A program made the translations under genes and the position numbers. From Leucobacter sp042726155 (GTDB lineage: Bacteria > Actinomycetota > Actinomycetes > Actinomycetales > Microbacteriaceae), in NCBI RefSeq assembly GCF_042726155.1, contig NZ_JBHXHV010000001.1:1-64000 (forward strand): DNA of 64,000 bases, given 5' to 3'. The notes under the pieces are model-generated. The model saw only the letters and a list, made by a program, of their open reading frames with translations. It did no database searches and had not been told where the DNA came from. Below are positions 1-9,083 of the stretch, piece by piece (the stretch's first letter is position 1; every line of letters begins with the position of its first letter).

Positions 1-480
1 TGTCGGGGATTATAAATTAAATTGGCATAAGACAATTTAAGTGCACACTATTGAGTTCTCAAAGACCAGACACCACCCGTCACCCCCAACCAAGGAGGTT
101 CCGAACAGTAACTGTCATCTACCGCTGGGAGTGTTGAACACTCCAGCTGGACCACCCTGCGGGTGTCCACCTTGCGGTGAGATCGAGTCTCTTACTTTAC
201 ACGCTCCTGCAAGACTTTTGCAAGTCTTGCTCTCGGTGATCGTAAGAGAGCCGAAGTCTGAGCCGGACTCGGCCGCTTTCGCGCCGTTTTCCGTCTTGCT
301 GACAAGGGAATACATTACGGACTTTCTGCACCTCCAGCAACTGCAGCCCCCATCCCGGGCGTGTCTCGCGACGTTCCCGCTCCGTCCCCGTTCCACTCCC
401 GCGCGAACGCGGGAAACCACGCCCCGCAGTTCACGGACGCCTGCCGTCAGACGGTCAATGCAAGCGCCCGAAACACCCAG
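1..480 (-). promoter_or_regulatory. upstream/leader region of a leftward rRNA operon
   Basis: No credible protein gene lies here. Read on the minus strand, 51-63 gives TTTGAGAACTCAA followed by TAGTGTGCAC, a motif I know from the leader just ahead of 16S rRNA genes in actinobacteria. The 16S start itself is not present, so the gene should begin to the left of position 1. Several short inverted repeats sit around 120-235 (for example GAGTGTT/AACACTC near 128-142), fitting a processed leader. The ORFs in this stretch are shadows. The operon itself is inferred, not seen. Confidence 0.7.
194..223 (-). promoter_or_regulatory. putative rrn promoter core
   Basis: On the minus strand a -35-like TTGCAA (223-218) and a -10-like TAAAGT (199-194) are separated by 18 bp. 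They lie about 130 bp before the conserved leader motif at 51-63, a sensible distance for an rRNA promoter. The assignment rests on pattern and position only. Confidence 0.45.
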
Positions 481-495
481 GGGACACGAGAGCAC

Positions 496-541
496 AAAAA
501 AGACCCCGACTCCGCTGATCTCTCAACAGTGTCGGGGTCTT
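496..541 (-). terminator. Rho-independent terminator after tRNA-Tyr
   Basis: The arms 501-510 (agaccccgac) and 531-540 (gtcggggtct) pair perfectly over 10 bp around a 20-nt loop. On the minus strand the hairpin is followed by a run of T (complement of 496-500). It starts only 6 bp beyond the tRNA-Tyr 3' end, so it should end that transcript before the rRNA leader. Confidence 0.88.
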
Positions 542-546
542 GCTTG

Positions 547-628
547 TGGCGGGTGAGGGATTCGAACCCCCGTAGGCGTTGCCAGCTGATTTACAGTCAG
601 CCCCCTTTGGCCGCTCGGGTAACCCGCC
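547..628 (-). tRNA. tRNA-Tyr (anticodon GTA)
   Basis: The minus strand reads GGCGGGT at the 5' end (628) and ACCCGCC plus discriminator A at the 3' end, giving a complete 7-bp acceptor stem. The anticodon loop contains CTGTAAA with anticodon GTA. The T arm GGTTCGAATCC is present, and a long variable arm fits the class II tyrosine tRNA. CCA is not encoded. Its own terminator follows directly. Confidence 0.95.
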
Positions 629-740
629 ATTGGCCACGCGAACGCGACCAGGAACCAACCCTAGCGGCTCGGTTGCTCGAACGGAAATCGAATCTCACAC
701 CGCTGCGACAGACCAAGACTGACCGTGGCAGTATCAGTGC

Positions 741-1202
741 ATGACTGAACTTCACCCTGGACTCGCGTTGCGTTCGGCCCACGTCGCCGACATCTCGACC
801 CCGACGTTCTATCGCATCGCCGCCCTTCGCCAGCTCGTCTTCGTCGTTGAGCAAGACTGCGTCTACCTCGACCTCGATGGCCGCGACCTTGAGCCCGGCA
901 CAGTGCAGGTGTGGGCTGAGGATTCCAACGGCGACATCGCAGCAACCGTGCGCATACTCGCGGAAGACAGCGCCGAGCCCGGCCTGCGCAGCATCGGTCG
1001 GGTCGTCACCGATCCCGAGTGGCGCGGCCGCGGTGTTGCGGCAGCGCTGCTTGAGGAGGCCATTGCCCAGTGCGCCGGCCACCCGATCTCGCTTCACGCG
1101 CAGTCTCACCTCGTCGCGTGGTACTCCCGGTTCGGGTTCGAAACGAACGGGCCTGAGTACCTAGAAGACGGGATACCCCACACGCCCATGCGCCTGGGCT
1201 AG
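741..1202 (+). CDS. ElaA-type GNAT N-acetyltransferase
   Basis: A 153-residue protein of the GNAT acetyltransferase fold, closest in pattern to ElaA. The N-terminal half has the ElaA signature RQLVFVVEQDCVYLDLDGRD. The acetyl-CoA loop is GRVVTDPEWRGRGVAAALL (about residues 86-104). The C-terminus has HAQSHLVAWYSRFGF and EDGIPHTPM, again as in ElaA. The length matches the family. It is a lone gene divergent from tRNA-Tyr. The acceptor substrate is not known for most ElaA proteins and cannot be told here. Confidence 0.9.
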   Translation: MTELHPGLALRSAHVADISTPTFYRIAALRQLVFVVEQDCVYLDLDGRDLEPGTVQVWAEDSNGDIAATVRILAEDSAEPGLRSIGRVVTDPEWRGRGVAAALLEEAIAQCAGHPISLHAQSHLVAWYSRFGFETNGPEYLEDGIPHTPMRLG

Positions 1203-1249
1203 CACGTGGGCAAGACGCAACCCGAGTAATGAGGGCTCCGCTCCCCTGA

Positions 1250-4200
1250 CTACGGGTCGATCAAACCGTCAAGGCCGGGCACTGTCACCGCGAGACCGTG
1301 CCGATGCGCCCGCGCCGAGATCGCCTGCTCGCGCACAAGTGCGAGCAGCTCCACCGGACCAGCCATAGTCACGGGCTCGGCCCAGATGGCAACGCGATCC
1401 TGCCCGCCGAGCCATTCCGCAGCGCGCACGCGATCACCGTCGATGAGCCGCACACGCAGCGCGCGCGAGCCGTCGGCGGCCGTGGGCCCTGACACCGCGA
1501 GGCGTTCAAGCCAGTCGTCGTCGCGCTCAAGCGATACCTCGATCTCGCGCCGCTCGCAGTATTCGGCGAGCTCGGCTGGCAGCACCTCACCCGTCGAGAT
1601 CGTAATGGGTGCACGTACCAGCAGCGCCGCCGCGACTACCCGCGCGAGCGAGACGACGGCACCGCCCTCGGCGAGCCTGATGTGCGTCGCTACGGGACGG
1701 TGGCGCACGAGATTTCGCTCGATGCCGAGCCCCACCGTATCGCGGTCGATGCCGAACGACGTGCGCCAGGTGAGCGCGTCGGCGAGCGCTGCGCGACGGA
1801 GCGCGTCGAAGGCCTCGTATTGCAACAGCGGTTGCAGCGTCTCGATCAACTGCTGCACCTCTGGCTCGAGCCCGCGCAGGTGGAGGGTGTCACTGCGACT
1901 GCCCTCGCGCGCACGCCAAGCGCCGAGCGCGAGCAATCGGTTGGGGCCTCCGGCGAGTCCCGAGAGACCCATGCCAGCGTCGTTCCAACCGCCGCCGGGT
2001 TGACGCTCGACGCGTGCGTGGGCAGTCGATAGGTTGACGGCCAGCGCGGCCGCGTCGATGCCGTCGAGCCAGACAGCGATCTCGTCGCCATCGTTCGAGT
2101 GGATCGCGGCGACGCCGCCGGATCCACCGCTGTTTTGCAACGCAATGGCTTCCGTGAGGGAGTGTGCCGTCGCGATGCCAATCACCGGCACTTCCCGGAC
2201 GTCATCCCAGAATGACGCGTGTGCCGAGACCCCGAGGCGTATGCCGGGGCTCCAGACGCGCCCCTCTTCATCGAGTTGCACGGGTTGCACGAGCCACTCT
2301 TCACCTCGAGCGAGCTCGGTGAGCGCACGCCTCCCGGCAGCAGTCGGCACTGTGGCCAACGGGCCAAGCTGCACATCGAGCCCGTCGAACGCATCGCCGC
2401 CAGTAGTGGCGGCACGTTCAGGGTCAACGCGCGCCGTATCCCCCACGTGCAGCGCGCGTACGGCGTCGGCGAGACCGTCGCGGAAACGCTTCGATCGTGC
2501 CACACTTCCCAGCAGGATCACGCCGCGCGCGGCGCGTAATCCGCCGTGCGCCCGGCCGAAGGCGGAGTCGATCACGTCGGCCACCGCGCGGTCGAGATCC
2601 GCTGACGGGGTCACGAGCACAAATCCGCGAGCACGAAACCAGCCTTCGACCCGCAGATCGGGGCGGCGGTGCGCGAGCTCGAGTGCGTCGGCACGCGATC
2701 CCAGCACGACCGCGCGGTCGATGCCGGGGTGGGCCGCGAGTTCGGCGACGGTTCGGCCAACGACGGTGGGCTCAAGCCGCACAACTCCCGGGGTCAGGCC
2801 GCCGACCTCGCACTCCTCGATGAGCGCCGCCGCGGAAGCGTAGAGCCGCTGCGGCACTGCCCAGAGCACTCCGCTTCCCGCTCCCAGTGCGGCGAACACG
2901 GCCTCCGCCTGGGCGGCAAGCGGAGTAGGAGCGTCGGCCACAACGAGCACCAGCCGCTCCGGCACAAAGGTGGCGCCGCGCACAGCGCCAAGCCCCTCCG
3001 CCAACTGCCCGCTGTAGCGGGCTGCGTCGACGAGATCGTCAACCTCTGCGTCGAGTTCTGTAATGGGAGCGCCCGTATCAGCGGCGAGCAGCTGAATCAG
3101 TCGGTCACGCGCTGCGACAATCGCGAGGGCTGAGCGGCGCAGCCGCGAGGCCCGGGTGCGATGCGGCTGCGCCGACCAGGCCTCGGCGCGCGACCGCGCC
3201 TCGTCGGCGACGTGTTGGGGGTCGAGATCTGCAGGCGACAGGGCGATGGTCTCGTTCGCCTCGTCAAGCTCGCGCGCCTGCTCGCCCGCGTGGGTGAGCA
3301 GCTCTCTGGCCCACTCGCGGTTGGCGGCAACCGTCGCATCGGTGCCCGGCTCGTTGGCGAATCCGGACTCGGAGACGGCCGGGATCGCGCGCGGCGGCGC
3401 GATCGCCTCGAGGGTGAATTCGCCGGTCGAGCCCCGGGTCAGCCCGAGCACCGCGGCCGTGAGCCCGCCGGTCTCGAACCGGGCCGGTTCGTCGGGGGCT
3501 CGATAGAACAGCGCACTGTCGCGCTCCGACGGATCCCACTCGCGCGCACGATTCTGCGTGCGGTGCGAACTCGGCGCCGGCTCGAACGCGCGCGCCGCCG
3601 CCGTCGCGAATTCGGCCCACGCCTCCGCCAGCGACCCGGTGCCGCTGTCGGGCTGCTCGGGGCTGCGGGCGACGAGTGCCTCGAGTCGGGAGATGCCCGA
3701 TTCGGGGTCGGCCGCCTCGGCAGCGACACCCACGAGCAGATCAACAGCGCCGCCAAACTCCTTCGGAGGGACGACGGGAATCGCGACGCGCACGTCCGGC
3801 AGCGACTCTCGCAGCACCGCAGCGAGGCCGGGCGCGGTGCCACTGCGCAGCTGCACCGCGCTGAGTTCGAGCGAGCCGAGCTGCTCGGCCAGCGCGACAG
3901 CGGCGGCCAGTACGCACACCTCTTCGGTCGCGAGCACGGGGCGCAGCACGGCCGCCCGACCCGGGTGCAGCGCCAGTTCCAGCAGCCGCAGCAACTGCGC
4001 GAGCACGTCGGCTCGTTCCTCGATCACGGGCACCGGCAGGCCTGAGTTAATCGAGGCGATGCGTTCGGCACCCGCGACACCGCCGATCCCGATCACCACC
4101 TCGGCTGGCGCTCCGCCGTCAGCGACGCGGCGCTGCGCCCACCGGCTCAACCGGCCGTAGTGCTCCCGCGACTCGGGCAGCTCGGCGAGCAAGCGAACGC

Positions 4201-4990
4201 CAATGCGCGCGCGGTCGAGTGCCGGGTCAACGAGCGCTCGCACGGCGATCTCCGGGAGCATGCGCGCCCAACGCACGTCGCGCGCCTCGAGATGAATAGT
4301 GGTGCCGTGCTCCGCCGAAGCCCGCAGTATCGGCTCGAGCGCGGCAGCGGCTCGCGCGACGTCATCGTCAAACGACCACTCGGTGCCGCCCGGTGCAATC
4401 CGCTGCGGGTCGACCACCAGGTGACCAATGGTCGAGTGGGCTGCGAGCGTCACGAGGCGCTCGATTTCTCGCGCCGCGCCCACTCGGCCGTGCACGCCGT
4501 CCCCGAGCGGCCGCGTGACGGGCTTGAGCCCCGCATCGACGTAGCTGCGATGTGCGTCACCCAGGGCGGTGCTGCCGGCGCCACCCGGCAGTTTGGCGGC
4601 GAGCACGAGACCGGAGACGCGATCCCGAAGCCACCGGCGAGCGACCGGCATCACGGCCCACGGCAGCCCGAGCGACGTCGCGCCGCCCGCCCGCACCGCG
4701 AAGCGATCGCGCGCCGGCATTGAATCGGGCACCTCCTGCGACATCGCGTGCAGGCCGAGCGCTGAGGCGAACGCGTCTTCCGTTCCCGCGACGAGCTCGA
4801 GGAGCCGCCGCGTGAACTCGAAGCTGTCTGGATCACGACGCAGGCCCTCAAGGAGGGCTGAGCTGCGCGGTTCGAGCGTTGCACCGGGAGCGCGGTTGCG
4901 CAGCGCCGTGATCCACTCGCTCGCGAGCAACTCGGAACGATCGGACACGCCGTCCCACACCGACGTCGGGGCGATGGGTTCAGCTGCCAT
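1250..4990 (-). CDS. PutA-like protein, catalytic residues lost (proline dehydrogenase/P5C dehydrogenase fold)
   Basis: A 1246-residue protein with the layout of bifunctional PutA: a PRODH-like part (about residues 165-430), a linker with the PutA-like stretch ANEPGTDATVAANREW (545-560) and an ALDH-like part (about 550-1010). The key residues are not conserved. The proline-site KGA(N/Y) motif reads GGVAG at about 303-307. The usual HN motif of the barrel reads ATEE (354-357). The substrate-binding RR pair is absent (LLVGV, 418-422). In the aldehyde dehydrogenase part the catalytic cysteine motif G-Q-K-C-S is HGGLR (815-819), and the general-base glutamate and glycine motif is missing near 784-790. 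True PutA oxidises proline to glutamate; this copy probably does not. It lies 71 bp after the ABC ATPase gene in the same direction, so cotranscription is possible. The fold is sure, the role unknown. Confidence 0.8.
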   Translation of the reverse strand: MAAEPIAPTSVWDGVSDRSELLASEWITALRNRAPGATLEPRSSALLEGLRRDPDSFEFTRRLLELVAGTEDAFASALGLHAMSQEVPDSMPARDRFAVRAGGATSLGLPWAVMPVARRWLRDRVSGLVLAAKLPGGAGSTALGDAHRSYVDAGLKPVTRPLGDGVHGRVGAAREIERLVTLAAHSTIGHLVVDPQRIAPGGTEWSFDDDVARAAAALEPILRASAEHGTTIHLEARDVRWARMLPEIAVRALVDPALDRARIGVRLLAELPESREHYGRLSRWAQRRVADGGAPAEVVIGIGGVAGAERIASINSGLPVPVIEERADVLAQLLRLLELALHPGRAAVLRPVLATEEVCVLAAAVALAEQLGSLELSAVQLRSGTAPGLAAVLRESLPDVRVAIPVVPPKEFGGAVDLLVGVAAEAADPESGISRLEALVARSPEQPDSGTGSLAEAWAEFATAAARAFEPAPSSHRTQNRAREWDPSERDSALFYRAPDEPARFETGGLTAAVLGLTRGSTGEFTLEAIAPPRAIPAVSESGFANEPGTDATVAANREWARELLTHAGEQARELDEANETIALSPADLDPQHVADEARSRAEAWSAQPHRTRASRLRRSALAIVAARDRLIQLLAADTGAPITELDAEVDDLVDAARYSGQLAEGLGAVRGATFVPERLVLVVADAPTPLAAQAEAVFAALGAGSGVLWAVPQRLYASAAALIEECEVGGLTPGVVRLEPTVVGRTVAELAAHPGIDRAVVLGSRADALELAHRRPDLRVEGWFRARGFVLVTPSADLDRAVADVIDSAFGRAHGGLRAARGVILLGSVARSKRFRDGLADAVRALHVGDTARVDPERAATTGGDAFDGLDVQLGPLATVPTAAGRRALTELARGEEWLVQPVQLDEEGRVWSPGIRLGVSAHASFWDDVREVPVIGIATAHSLTEAIALQNSGGSGGVAAIHSNDGDEIAVWLDGIDAAALAVNLSTAHARVERQPGGGWNDAGMGLSGLAGGPNRLLALGAWRAREGSRSDTLHLRGLEPEVQQLIETLQPLLQYEAFDALRRAALADALTWRTSFGIDRDTVGLGIERNLVRHRPVATHIRLAEGGAVVSLARVVAAALLVRAPITISTGEVLPAELAEYCERREIEVSLERDDDWLERLAVSGPTAADGSRALRVRLIDGDRVRAAEWLGGQDRVAIWAEPVTMAGPVELLALVREQAISARAHRHGLAVTVPGLDGLIDP

Positions 4991-5061
4991 GACCCCACTG
5001 TATGAGGGTCACCGCGGATTCGCGGGAGCGCGCGCCGAGGCGCTGACCTCCCGCCAGCGGA

Positions 5062-5853
5062 TCAAGCCAAAAGCGCGCGATCGTCGAGCTGAGCGCCCTT
5101 GATCTTCGCGAACTCCGCGAGCAGACCCGGCACGGTGAGGTGCTGCTTTTGCTCGGCCGAAGCCTCGAAGACGATGTTGCCCTCGTGCATCATGATCAAG
5201 CGGTTGCCCAGGCGCAGCGCCTGTTCCATGTTGTGCGTGACCATCAGCGTCGTGAGCTTGCCCTGCGACACGATGCGGTCGGTGAGTTCCGTGACGAGTG
5301 CTGCGCGCTGCGGATCGAGCGCTGCGGTGTGCTCGTCGAGCAGCAGAATGCTCGGGTGCGTAAACCCCGCCATGAGCAGCGATAGCGCCTGCCGCTGCCC
5401 GCCCGACAGCAGACCGACCTTGGCCGTGAGGCGGTTTTCGAGGCCGAGTTCGAGCGAGGTCAGCTCTTGCCGAAAACGATCGCGCAGCGTGCGGCTGAGC
5501 GCGATCCCGAGCCCGCGGCTCTGACCCCGACGCTCAGCGAGAGCAAGATTCTGCTCGATCGTGAGGTCGGGCGCGGTGCCCGCCATTGGATCCTGAAATA
5601 CGCGACCAATGAACTTGGCGCGCTGGAATTCCTTGAGCTTGTTGACGCGCTGACCGTCGATTTCGATGCTGCCGGAATCGACGCTGTAGCGACCCGAGAT
5701 GGCGTTGAGCAGCGTGGATTTACCAGCACCGTTCGAGCCGATGACGGTGACGAAGTCGCCCTCTTCGAGCTTCAGACTGAGACCACCGAGGGCACGGCGC
5801 TCATTGACTGTGCCGGGGAAGAAGGTCTTTTCGATGCGGTCGATGGTGAGCAT
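5062..5853 (-). CDS. ABC transporter ATP-binding protein (TrpXYZ-type)
   Basis: A 263-residue nucleotide-binding subunit. Walker A is GSNGAGKST (about residues 39-47), the signature is LSGGQRQALSL, Walker B with its glutamate is ILLLDEHTAALDP, and the switch histidine is in TLMVTHNMEQAL. DEHTAALDP is common in the ATPases paired with ABC_sub_bind-family (DUF534) binding proteins. It follows the permease gene by only 4 bp, so they form one operon with the binding protein upstream. It should power amino-acid or similar uptake at the membrane. Some relatives (streptococcal TrpXYZ) import tryptophan, but the substrate here is not shown by sequence. Confidence 0.9.
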   Translation of the reverse strand: MLTIDRIEKTFFPGTVNERRALGGLSLKLEEGDFVTVIGSNGAGKSTLLNAISGRYSVDSGSIEIDGQRVNKLKEFQRAKFIGRVFQDPMAGTAPDLTIEQNLALAERRGQSRGLGIALSRTLRDRFRQELTSLELGLENRLTAKVGLLSGGQRQALSLLMAGFTHPSILLLDEHTAALDPQRAALVTELTDRIVSQGKLTTLMVTHNMEQALRLGNRLIMMHEGNIVFEASAEQKQHLTVPGLLAEFAKIKGAQLDDRALLA

Positions 5854-5857
5854 GCGG

Positions 5858-6883
5858 CTACCTTCCGGCGGTGGTGTCGGGGCCCGAGGGCGCGTCGGCT
5901 GGCTGCGTTACGGACGCCGCGGGAGCGGGATCAGCCGCTTCCGCGGCAGGCGCTCCAGTCGTCGCCGGTGCGATCACGACGTGACCACCCGAACGACGCA
6001 GCGACGGGAATTTGCGGAGGAAGCCCCAGCGCGGCAGCAACAGCGCGAGAATCACAAGCAGCGCCGTGATCAGCTTCATGTCGTTCGGGTCGAGCCCGGC
6101 GCGCAGGGCAAAGAAGATGATGAGGCGGTAGATGACCGCGCCGAGCACAACGGCGAGGCTCGCAAGCCAAATAAAACGCTGACCGAAGATGGCCTGGCCG
6201 AGAATCACCGAGGCCAGGCCGACGAGGATCAGGCCAACGCCCATGCTGATGTCAGCAAAGCCCTGATACTGCGCAACGAGCGCCCCGCACAGCCCGACGA
6301 AACCGTTCGAGATTGCGAGCGTCAAGATGGTGGTGCGATCGGTGCTGACACCGAAGCTGCGGATCATCGGGCCGTTGTCACCGGTGGCCTGGATCGCGAG
6401 GCCGAGGTTCGTCGAGAGGAACCAGTCGACGATCACTTTGAGCACGAGCACGGCGAGCAAGATGATGGCGACGCCGCCCCAGGTGCCGAGCAGATCACCC
6501 TCGCGCAGCGGAGTGAAGACTGTCTCTGCGCGCAGCAGCGGCAGGTTCGCGGCGACCGCCGTGCCCTCTTTCGCCGTGCCCATGATGCGCAGGTTGATTG
6601 ACCAGAGCGCGATCATCGTCAGGATGCCCGAAAGCAGCCCGTCGATGCGGCCCTTCGTGTGGAGCAGGCCGGTGATAATGCCGGCGATGACCCCCGCCCC
6701 GCCACCCGCGAGGGTGGCGAGGACGGGGTTCTGACCGTTCGTGATCAGCGCGGCCGCAACGGCGGCGCCGGTGGTGAAGCTGCCGTCAACCGTGAGGTCT
6801 GGGAAATTGAGCACTCGGAACGTCAGGTAGACGCCGAGAGCCATCACCCCGTAAATGAGGCCGAGTTCGAGCGCGCCGATCAT
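5858..6883 (-). CDS. ABC transporter permease (branched-chain permease family, TrpY-like)
   Basis: A 341-residue membrane permease with about eight or nine hydrophobic segments. The N-terminus (LGLIYGVMALGVYLTFRVLN) and the motif DLTVDGSFTTGAA are typical of permeases that work with ABC_sub_bind binding proteins. A further motif GNNGPMIRSFG-like (GDNGPMIRSFGVSTD) is seen mid-protein. The last 45 residues are an Ala/Pro-rich cytoplasmic tail with no recognisable domain. It sits 45 bp after the binding-protein gene and 4 bp before the ATPase gene, completing a three-part importer. Confidence 0.9.
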   Translation of the reverse strand: MIGALELGLIYGVMALGVYLTFRVLNFPDLTVDGSFTTGAAVAAALITNGQNPVLATLAGGGAGVIAGIITGLLHTKGRIDGLLSGILTMIALWSINLRIMGTAKEGTAVAANLPLLRAETVFTPLREGDLLGTWGGVAIILLAVLVLKVIVDWFLSTNLGLAIQATGDNGPMIRSFGVSTDRTTILTLAISNGFVGLCGALVAQYQGFADISMGVGLILVGLASVILGQAIFGQRFIWLASLAVVLGAVIYRLIIFFALRAGLDPNDMKLITALLVILALLLPRWGFLRKFPSLRRSGGHVVIAPATTGAPAAEAADPAPAASVTQPADAPSGPDTTAGR

Positions 6884-6928
6884 GCGATGGTCTTTCTGTT
6901 CGTGTCGTGGATTCGGGTAAGACCCGAA

Positions 6929-7942
6929 TTACTCGACGGTCTCCGCCTGATCGAGAATGTCCTTCGGGATCTCGACGCCCATGCGCTTCGCGGCGCCCGG
7001 GTTCACCACGTAGGTGAAGCTCTTCGAGACCTCGACTGGCATTTCAGCGGGGTCAGCGCCGTCCTTCAGAATCTTGATGGCCATCTCACCGGTCTGGTGA
7101 CCCAGGTCGGTGTAGTCGATGCCGAGCGTCGCGACGGCGCCGCCCTCGACGGTGCCAGCCTCTGCGCCGATCACGGGGATCTTCTTCTCCTCGGCGACCT
7201 GCACGAGCGACGAGATGCCCGAGACAACGAGGTTGTCGGTCGGCACGTAGATCGCGTCGACATCACCGAGGGCCTCGGTCGCCTGCGCGATGTCGTTGGC
7301 GGTGGTCACGGTCTTCGTGACGATCTCGATGTCGAGATCCTTCGCAGCGGCCTCTGCGGCCTTGACCTGCACCTCAGAGTTCACCTCGCCTGAGGCGTAG
7401 ACAATGCCGACCTTTTTTGCATCGGGCACGATCTCCTGCAGCATCTTGAGCTGCTCATCGAGCGGCGCGAGGTCGCTCGTGCCGGTGACGTTGCCGCCGG
7501 GGGCATCGTTCGAGTCGACGAGCTCAGCCGAAACAGCGTCGGTCACCGCGGTGAAGACGATCGGCTTGTCGGTGATTGCCTGGGCGGCTGCCTGCGCGGC
7601 GGGAGTGGCAACGGCGAGAATCAGGTCGTTGTCGGAGGTGGCGAAGCCCTGCGCGATGGTCACGGCGGTGGCCTGCTCGGCGTTGGCGTTCTGCTCGTCG
7701 AAGGTGACCGTTTCACCCTCGACGTAGCCCGCATCGATGAAGGCCTGCTTGAAGCCCTCGGTTGCCGAATCGAGTGCGGGGTGCTGCACGAACTGGCTGA
7801 TGCCGATCTTTACGGACTTCGCTGCGGCATCGTCGCCGCCCGCTGAATCGGATGATGATGAGCAGCCACTGAGGGTGAGCGCGGCTGCTGCGGTGAGACC
7901 GGCGATCGCGAGTGCGCGGCGTCGGAACGAGGTGTGTCGCAT
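6929..7942 (-). CDS. ABC transporter substrate-binding lipoprotein (ABC_sub_bind / TrpX family)
   Basis: I start this gene at 7942: it gives an ideal lipoprotein signal (MRHTSFRRRALAIAG..., lipobox LSGC at about residues 24-27), preceded by AAGGA. An upstream in-frame ATG at 8059 would add 39 residues ahead of the signal peptide. The mature part has the family hallmarks: KIGISQFVQHPALD, an N-terminal Rossmann lobe, TDKPIVFTAVTDAV and GTSDLAPLDEQL. It binds the ligand outside the membrane for the permease and ATPase encoded downstream. The family takes up aromatic amino acids in some bacteria; the substrate here is open. Confidence 0.9.
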   Translation of the reverse strand: MRHTSFRRRALAIAGLTAAAALTLSGCSSSSDSAGGDDAAAKSVKIGISQFVQHPALDSATEGFKQAFIDAGYVEGETVTFDEQNANAEQATAVTIAQGFATSDNDLILAVATPAAQAAAQAITDKPIVFTAVTDAVSAELVDSNDAPGGNVTGTSDLAPLDEQLKMLQEIVPDAKKVGIVYASGEVNSEVQVKAAEAAAKDLDIEIVTKTVTTANDIAQATEALGDVDAIYVPTDNLVVSGISSLVQVAEEKKIPVIGAEAGTVEGGAVATLGIDYTDLGHQTGEMAIKILKDGADPAEMPVEVSKSFTYVVNPGAAKRMGVEIPKDILDQAETVE

Positions 7943-8259
7943 GGGTATCGAATCCTTCGTAAGGGGCGTCGCCGGGTCAGTGCTTCGGCGAACTGAGCGA
8001 GTCGGCGAGAACAACTGCCGATCCAAGCATCGTAGACCGCGGGGCACCCAGGAGCGCAAACCCTGGCCGCTTCGTGACCGAGCCGTTGTGTTGCGTGCTC
8101 GAAATGCGGGGCAAACTGCGAGGTCGAGTTGTAGGTCTCGTCACAGCGGTCAAGTACCCGCGGCCGCACGGCGGCAACGCTCGGGCGGCCAACCCACGCG
8201 CTCGATATACTGAGTTTTCGGCATCGGCGCACCCCGCGCCCCACGAAATCGGAGCGACC
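7943..8259. promoter_or_regulatory. divergent intergenic region between the TrpX-like and GntR genes
   Basis: 317 bp with no convincing gene. A -10-like TATACT at 8206-8211 suits the rightward GntR gene, whose start at 8260 has GGAG 6 bp upstream. For the leftward transporter, TACGAT (about 8030) is only a weak -10 candidate. I see no clear riboswitch, T-box or operator palindrome. Confidence 0.4.
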
Positions 8260-9075
8260 ATGGCAGTGACCACTGGGTCAGATCGAGCACGCGCGACGCT
8301 CGCCTACCTGCGTCGCAAGATCACGACCGGCGAGTGGCCTGTCGGCGGTCGGATTCCCATTGAGCCAGAGCTCGCTGAGCAGACCGGTGTCGGTCGCTCG
8401 ACGGTGCGCGAAGCGGTGCGGTCGCTCGCCAGCATCGGCATGCTCGAGACGCTTCCCGGGCGTGGCACGTTCGTGCGCTCTGCCGCTCCGACCAGCTCAC
8501 TGCTGAATGAATTTCTCACCGACTTCACACTCGAAGAGATCTTGAGTTACCGACGGGCACTCGAAATCGAGGCTGCCCAGCAGGCCGCCCTGCACCGCAC
8601 CGACGAAGACATCGCTGCGCTCGAACGCGCAGCCGTCGAAGAGGTCGGCTGCACCCGCTGCCCCGTGCTCGGCTTCGCCGGAGACGTCGACACGGCCTTC
8701 GACAGCCGCTTTCACCGCCTCGTCTTCGACGCGGCCAAGAATCGGCTGCTCGCCGCGCTCTACGCGGGCATCAACGATCGCCTCCGCACCCCCGAGCACC
8801 GCGGCCGGCTCGCGAACGTCGCGACCGGCGCCGAGATGGAACGCGATCACGCCCGCGTACTCGACGCGATTCGTCGCCAAGACTTCATCGACGCCGTGCA
8901 CGCGATGGTCAACCACGTCGATCACGACGTGGTGATTGTGAACGACCAGCACGAGGTCGTTCCCCCGCTCGTGCGCTCGCCCGAACAGCAGCAGCGCATT
9001 GACGACGCGCAGCTCGCCCAAGATCTGACGCAGGCGCAGGCCCAGGAACTCGCCCAGCAGCAGTCACGCGCGTAG
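8260..9075 (+). CDS. GntR-family (FadR/FCD subfamily) transcriptional regulator
   Basis: A 271-residue repressor-type protein. The winged-helix domain (about residues 5-72) has the GntR signature IPIEPELAEQTGVGRSTVRE and the wing GMLETLPGRGTFV. An FCD-type helical ligand domain follows (about 85-220, with FHRLVFDAAKN). The tail is glutamine-rich (QAQAQELAQQQS). The ATG at 8260 follows GGAG and fits the family length; an in-frame ATG at 8074 would add 62 unlike residues. The carboxylesterase gene starts 8 bp downstream, so it is the likely target operon. The effector is unknown. Confidence 0.9.
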   Translation: MAVTTGSDRARATLAYLRRKITTGEWPVGGRIPIEPELAEQTGVGRSTVREAVRSLASIGMLETLPGRGTFVRSAAPTSSLLNEFLTDFTLEEILSYRRALEIEAAQQAALHRTDEDIAALERAAVEEVGCTRCPVLGFAGDVDTAFDSRFHRLVFDAAKNRLLAALYAGINDRLRTPEHRGRLANVATGAEMERDHARVLDAIRRQDFIDAVHAMVNHVDHDVVIVNDQHEVVPPLVRSPEQQQRIDDAQLAQDLTQAQAQELAQQQSRA

Positions 9076-9083
9076 CTCGCACC

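Noticed and set aside
7943..8259. Riboswitch or T-box ahead of the TrpXYZ-type transporter
   Set aside because: I looked for a T-box core and for known aptamer motifs in the leader and found none that hold.
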